Shown here one piece after another: positions 55,672-64,000 of a DNA stretch of 64,000 bases (positions within the stretch are counted from its first letter, which is position 1; every line of letters starts with the position of its first letter). The notes under the pieces were generated by a model. It searched no databases. It worked only from the letters and a program-made list of their open reading frames with translations, and was not told where the DNA came from. The DNA is from UBA6115 sp050953005 (GTDB taxonomy: Bacteria; Bacillota; Clostridia; Christensenellales; Aristaeellaceae), in contig JBMNLV010000006.1 in the NCBI GenBank assembly GCA_050953005.1, forward strand, positions 121,039-185,038. Reading direction: 5' to 3'. The position numbers and the translations under genes are program-made.

Positions 55672-56760
55672 ATGGGGCCCTACTATTTTTTGGTTGCTAT
55701 TCCCGTTTTATATCATTTATTGTCTCCTCATCATATATATGCGGTATCTCCACAAGCGAGAACCCGCAGAACTGTCCTCATATTTTTTGCGATCTATATC
55801 TTTTTGTTATTGCTGCGTGATAGTGGAGTTGGCGTTGACCTAGTAATTTATTTACCGAGATTTCGATTAATTGGCAACACCTCTTGGCCGTTTTTGTTTT
55901 TAGGTCATTCTAATAGTGAGCCTGCTTACATTATACTAAACAAAGTAATATCCATTTTTTACCAAAATGATCAGTTTTTTCTAGCGGTAGTTTCGCTTAT
56001 TATTACGCTACCTGTTGCTTATCTGTATGCCAAAGAGTCCGAGGGAGCAATCCTTACTATTTCAATTTTTTTGGTGTTTCCACTCTTTGAAATGTTTTTT
56101 TCCGGTCTACGCCAGTCAATTGCCATCGCATTGGCTGTTCCGGCATATTATTTTGTTAAAAACAAAAGGCCTGTTTATTTTGTGTTGACTGTTATTTTGG
56201 CATATTTGTTTCATAATTCTGCCCTCATCATGCTGATGCTCTATCCTGTATATCATGTTCGCGTTACAAGATTGCGTTTGATTATTGTTGTACCGATCAT
56301 TATCTTGATTTATATTTTTAATTCTACTATTTTTGATTTTTTATTAGGTTTCTTGGGAGGACATCGTTTTGAAAAATATCGCACAATGTCCTCTACCGGT
56401 GCGTATACAATGCTAATATTGCTCGCGTTGTTTGCTGCTTTTTCTTTTTTTATTGTGGATGATAAAAAGCTATGTGCAGAAACTGTTGGTTTGCGAAATA
56501 TTTTGTTATTCTCAACATGTCTGCAGATTTTTGCGCCGCTACATCCTCTTGCCATGAGGATGAATTACTATTTTCTACTTTTTCCGCCCATCCTTATACC
56601 AATGGTCATCAATCGTTCAAGGAGAAAATATCATCAAATTGCAATCATTGCCAAGGTAGTAATCAGTCTGTTTTTTATCTTTTATTTCTTTTTTCATGGA
56701 TACAATGGCGATGATGTTTTGCAGGTGTATCCCTACAAAGCTTTTTGGGAGGTATATTAA
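55672..56760 (+). CDS. EpsG-like exopolysaccharide polymerase
   Basis: A 362-residue polytopic membrane protein with about ten hydrophobic helices. The family landmark FFSGLRQSIAIALAVPAYYF and an upstream loop RDSGVGVDLVIYLPRF (equivalent to the G.D...Y...F pattern) identify the EpsG/Wzy-type polymerases that link repeat units of exopolysaccharide at the membrane. The ATG follows AAGGAG. It overlaps the start of the next glycosyltransferase by one base (TAATG), so the two are translationally coupled. Confidence 0.85.
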   Translation: MGPYYFLVAIPVLYHLLSPHHIYAVSPQARTRRTVLIFFAIYIFLLLLRDSGVGVDLVIYLPRFRLIGNTSWPFLFLGHSNSEPAYIILNKVISIFYQNDQFFLAVVSLIITLPVAYLYAKESEGAILTISIFLVFPLFEMFFSGLRQSIAIALAVPAYYFVKNKRPVYFVLTVILAYLFHNSALIMLMLYPVYHVRVTRLRLIIVVPIIILIYIFNSTIFDFLLGFLGGHRFEKYRTMSSTGAYTMLILLALFAAFSFFIVDDKKLCAETVGLRNILLFSTCLQIFAPLHPLAMRMNYYFLLFPPILIPMVINRSRRKYHQIAIIAKVVISLFFIFYFFFHGYNGDDVLQVYPYKAFWEVY

Positions 56761-57980
56761 TGAAAGTTCTTCAAATCAACGCAGTTTACAAGCAAGGAAG
56801 CACCGGAAAAATTGTTTATGATATTCATCGCGAACTTATAAAGCATGGAACCATTTCAACAATTTGTTACGGGCAAGGTGAAAAATCCAAAGAGCCCGGT
56901 ATATACAGGCTTGTAGGAACACCTTATGCAAAATTACAAGCACTAGAATCCAGGATTACCGGATTAATGTATGGAGGCTGCAGGCTATCCACGCAACGTC
57001 TGATCCGAATCATTCAAACAGAGAAACCTGATATAGTGCATTTGCATTGTATCAATGGGCACTTTGTCAATATTTACCGTATAATTAAGTGGCTTAAAGA
57101 CAATAAAATGAAAACAGTGCTAACCTTGCACGCTGAGTTTATGTATACTGCCAACTGTGGACATTCATTAGAATGCGAGAAATGGAAAACAGGGTGTGGG
57201 AAATGCCCGCGCCTGAAAAAAGAGACAAAGTCATGGTTGTTTGATCGCACACATGATTCTTGGTTAAAAATGAAAGAGGCATTTGAAGGCTTTTCACAAG
57301 ATTTAGTTGTTGTGTCAGTTTCACCATGGCTAATGGAAAGGGCAAGTCAATCACCTATTTTGCGTAAAATGAAACACGTGACCATTCTCAACGGAATAGA
57401 CACTGACGTTTTTAAACCATACAAAACCGATGATTTAAAAGCTTCTTTGGGATTAAGTGTAACAGCTAAGACTATTCTTCATGTTACTGCAGATTTTAGC
57501 TTAAATACGGATCACATTAAAGGGGGTTATTATGTATCCGATATCGCAAATCGCATGAAAAATGATAATGTGCAGTTCATTATCGCGGGGCCATACGATC
57601 AAACAAAGAAATATCCAAGCAACATGCTGATGCTGGGAAGAATAACCAATCAAGTAGAATTGGCAAAATTGTATTCAATGGCGGATATTACACTTTTGAC
57701 AAGCAAAAAAGAGACTTTCTCAATGATTGTAGCTGAGAGTCTTTGTTGTGGCACCCCAATTGTTGGTTTTGAGGCTGGCGCGCCAGAACAGATTGCTATC
57801 AATGAACATTGTGATTTTGTTACATTTGGTGATGTAGAAGCGCTTGAAAAAACGTTGCGAGAGAAAATTGCTTGCCTGAAAGACAGTGATAAAATATCTC
57901 GCTCAGCATCTGAAAAATATGCTAAGAATATTATGTCAAAAAAATATTACGATTTGTATGAGGATGTTTTACTTCCATAA
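56760..57980 (+). CDS. Glycosyltransferase family 4 (GT-B fold)
   Basis: A 406-residue retaining glycosyltransferase that adds a sugar to the exopolysaccharide repeat unit. The N-terminal domain starts MKVLQINAVYKQGSTGKIVYDIH and has DIVHLHCINGHFVNIYRI and a Cys-rich loop (CGHSLECEKWKTGCGKCPR) common in WcaC-like GT4 enzymes. The C-terminal domain shows VTILNGIDTDVFKP and the donor-binding ETFSMIVAESLCCGTPIVGF-like E..S.. E motif. GGGAGG precedes the ATG. Last gene of the cluster; no export gene (Wzx) lies in the window. Confidence 0.9.
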   Translation: MKVLQINAVYKQGSTGKIVYDIHRELIKHGTISTICYGQGEKSKEPGIYRLVGTPYAKLQALESRITGLMYGGCRLSTQRLIRIIQTEKPDIVHLHCINGHFVNIYRIIKWLKDNKMKTVLTLHAEFMYTANCGHSLECEKWKTGCGKCPRLKKETKSWLFDRTHDSWLKMKEAFEGFSQDLVVVSVSPWLMERASQSPILRKMKHVTILNGIDTDVFKPYKTDDLKASLGLSVTAKTILHVTADFSLNTDHIKGGYYVSDIANRMKNDNVQFIIAGPYDQTKKYPSNMLMLGRITNQVELAKLYSMADITLLTSKKETFSMIVAESLCCGTPIVGFEAGAPEQIAINEHCDFVTFGDVEALEKTLREKIACLKDSDKISRSASEKYAKNIMSKKYYDLYEDVLLP

Positions 57981-58161
57981 AATAATTTTGTGACAGAAAA
58001 CGAGATGGGTTCTGCTGAACAGCCATCTAAAATAAAAATAACAACCTTTGAGTATTTAAGAAAATTTAAATGCAACAAGTCGGGAGGAGTGAGGAAAGAG
58101 TGAGGAAAGAAGAAAAAATATGTTTACGAATGGGGGTTACGAATGGGGTAAAAAATAGTGC
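57981..58161. other. Intergenic region ahead of the rRNA promoter
   Basis: AT-rich with two short direct repeats (GTGAGGAAAGA twice near 58090, and TACGAATGGGG twice near 58130). No gene seen. Confidence 0.4.
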
Positions 58162-58191
58162 TTGACACTGTTGCGTGGTGTATGGTACATT
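58162..58191 (+). promoter_or_regulatory. rRNA operon promoter
   Basis: TTGACA (58162-58167) and TACATT (58186-58191), 18 bp apart, about 150 nt before the mature 16S end. The GC-rich block just after the -10 box may be a discriminator sensitive to growth rate. Confidence 0.65.
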
Positions 58192-58224
58192 AATCAGGCA
58201 CCCCAAACGGGGCGGCGCGGACCT

Positions 58225-58239
58225 TGAAAACGATACAGA
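58225..58239 (+). other. 16S processing stem, left arm
   Basis: TGAAAACGATACAGA here is perfectly complementary to 60055-60069 beyond the 16S gene. The pair would form the RNase III stem that releases pre-16S. Confidence 0.75.
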
Positions 58240-58344
58240 GAAGAGAAGCGAAGAAACGACAGTCGATTCAAATGAGCGAAGGACATGTCTTCCGCTGGTT
58301 GATAAGGACGCGGTCTTTATCCGGAGCGGCAGGGATGTTGGATT

Positions 58345-59871
<1,527 letters not shown>

Positions 59872-60054
59872 GGGAGCGAGCCTGACGCAGGAATGCGGAG
59901 GCTGACCCAGGTCGATCGCCCGGTTTACTGATGTAACCGGGGTGAAAGAGATGCTGCGAGGAGCAGCGAGCGGGGACGGAAGTCCCTGAGAAGACCTTGG
60001 CGCTGTCCAAGGCGAACAGCGAAGTTGATGGCTGTGGTGGAACCGCTTCTCGAG

Positions 60055-60069
60055 TCTGTATCGTTTTCA
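60055..60069 (+). other. 16S processing stem, right arm
   Basis: TCTGTATCGTTTTCA is the perfect complement of 58225-58239. It lies in the 288-nt spacer between 16S and tRNA-Ala; no other gene is in that spacer. Confidence 0.75.
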
Positions 60070-60158
60070 GTGTCCTGTGGGACATTGAAACCGGATGGTA
60101 TCCGATCCGATGGACACCGTTGGTGATCCCTTGCTTTGCAGGGGTTATCCTTCTGCTT

Positions 60159-60234
60159 GGGGGTTTAGCTCAGTTGGGAGAGCGCCTGCTTTGCAAGCAG
60201 GAGGTCAGCGGTTCGAGCCCGCTAATCTCCACCA
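60159..60234 (+). tRNA. tRNA-Ala (TGC anticodon)
   Basis: 76-nt cloverleaf with acceptor GGGGGTT/AATCTCC (two G:U pairs), anticodon loop CTTTGCAAG giving TGC, T-arm GGTTCGAGCC and encoded ACCA. Usual spacer tRNA of Bacillota rRNA operons. Confidence 0.96.
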
Positions 60235-60238
60235 TTAC

Positions 60239-60315
60239 GGGTCGCTAGCTCAGCTGGTTAGAGCACTCGCCTGATAAGCGAGAGGTCGGTGGTTCGAGTC
60301 CACTGCGACCCACCA
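60239..60315 (+). tRNA. tRNA-Ile (GAT anticodon)
   Basis: 77-nt cloverleaf with acceptor GGGTCGC/GCGACCC, anticodon loop CTGATAAG giving GAT, T-arm GGTTCGAGTCC and encoded ACCA. It follows tRNA-Ala by 4 nt, so the order Ala-Ile is reversed relative to E. coli. Confidence 0.96.
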
Positions 60316-60341
60316 GCGTCACTGTATGTGACGGCGCACCT

Positions 60342-60355
60342 TGACAACCGCACAC
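60342..60355 (+). other. 23S processing stem, left arm
   Basis: TGACAACCGCACAC pairs perfectly with 63793-63806 behind the 23S gene. The 340-nt spacer from tRNA-Ile to 23S otherwise shows no gene. Confidence 0.75.
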
Positions 60356-60655
60356 AGGAAGAACGAGAAAACCGAAGCGCGCGGAGAAGGCACGTGTTCT
60401 GAGAGAAAGGGCAGAGTGTCAATTGAAGCGCGAGAACAAGAAAAGGTTAATCAGGCCAGTTGCGCGCTGTGGATGCACAGCGCAGGTGGCGGCGAGAGCG
60501 TGCCACCCGGGATGCTGGAAGGCATCCGACAGTTGGTCTCAGGAGAAGCGAGTTTACCGGCGCGTGTATCGCTACGCGCGAGAGCCGGTGGACCGTCCTG
60601 GCGCCGGAAGCGTCCGACCCGCGGGTTGGAAGAGCTGAAGCGTTCAGGAGAAGAA

Positions 60656-63715
<3,060 letters not shown>

Positions 63716-63792
63716 AAGGAGCTGTGAGGGAGTGCGAGAGCATGAACTTACAGACTGAGACCAAAAAGGCGGAGCGCCTGCTCGTTATTCCG

Positions 63793-63806
63793 GTGTGCGG
63801 TTGTCA
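63793..63806 (+). other. 23S processing stem, right arm
   Basis: GTGTGCGGTTGTCA, the complement of 60342-60355, between 23S and 5S. Confidence 0.75.
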
Positions 63807-63851
63807 GGGTTCGCGCGGCGCGTAGAGCGCGGAAGCGCAGCCCGGGATATT

Positions 63852-63966
63852 ACCGGTGGCAATGGCGAAGGGGATCACCTGTACCCATCCCGAACACAGA
63901 AGTTAAGCCCTTCAGCGCCGATGGTACTTGGCTGGAAACGGCCCGGAAGAGTAGGTCGCCGCCGGT
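63852..63966 (+). rRNA. rrf: 5S ribosomal RNA
   Basis: About 115 nt. The terminal stem ACCGGTGGC/GCCGCCGGT (one G:U) closes it. Conserved CCCATCCCGAACACAGAAGT and AAGCCCTTCAGCGCCGATGG are present. Located 136 nt after 23S. Confidence 0.95.
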
Positions 63967-63976
63967 CTCCAACCCC

Positions 63977-64000
63977 ACTCCCCGGTTCATGGGGAGTTTT
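63977..64000 (+). terminator. rRNA operon terminator
   Basis: ACTCCCC (63977-63983) pairs with GGGGAGT (63991-63997), followed by T residues up to the window edge. Confidence 0.85.

Overview
The window is a piece of a chromosome from a Gram-positive, low-to-moderate GC Bacillota, most likely Clostridia. The evidence is a 16S-tRNA(Ala)-tRNA(Ile)-23S-5S operon with a Clostridia-like 16S gene, a CIRCE-controlled hrcA-grpE-dnaK-dnaJ operon, LytR-CpsA-Psr and D,D-carboxypeptidase wall enzymes, strong AGGAGG-type ribosome sites and a giant pilin-like surface protein. I cannot name the species.

Layout. 1-3.5 kb (minus): an oxidoreductase, a sugar isomerase-like protein, asd and the start of dapA. 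3.6-10.4 kb (plus): a D,D-carboxypeptidase, then an envelope run of a CapD/FlaA1-type nucleotide-sugar dehydratase, an LCP wall-polymer ligase, a DUF3048 protein and a PdaB-like polysaccharide deacetylase. 10.5-14.3 kb (minus): two Met tRNAs, a GNAT-NUDIX pair, a secreted acidic protein and an HxlR regulator. 14.6-16.1 kb: a GH51 arabinofuranosidase. 16.3-21.0 kb: the CIRCE heat-shock operon. 21.0-22.5 kb: a gene-poor stretch with three decayed copies of a roughly 270-bp unit.

22.5-35.7 kb holds a secreted protein with about 50 EEPAx pentapeptides, followed by a giant (about 3,950-residue if restored) surface protein. The giant protein has InlB-type repeats, Cna-B-like domains and 22 pilin-isopeptide domains, including tandem arrays of 13, 3 and 4 copies. 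Its C-terminal end is broken by four small insertions. A family-5 solute-binding protein and a LacI regulator follow.

38.9-52.1 kb is the most unusual part. Two almost identical solute-binding-protein cassettes (promoter, leader, gene, hairpin) lie 7,627 bp apart. Between them is a tightly coupled four-gene run: a DegV fatty-acid-binding protein, an isoprenylcysteine-methyltransferase-like membrane protein, a GH3-family acyl-adenylating enzyme and a membrane GAF/GGDEF/HD-GYP protein. After the second cassette come a canonical diguanylate cyclase and a membrane GGDEF-EAL protein. Together they suggest a locus where an acyl or lipid metabolite and an extracellular ligand feed into cyclic-di-GMP control.

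52.2-58 kb has an atypical Gfo/Idh/MocA protein, a 1.2-kb gene-poor stretch and an AT-rich exopolysaccharide cluster (GT2, EpsG-like, GT4). The rRNA operon fills 58.2-64.0 kb. Its 23S gene carries an extended helix, probably an intervening sequence that is cut out.
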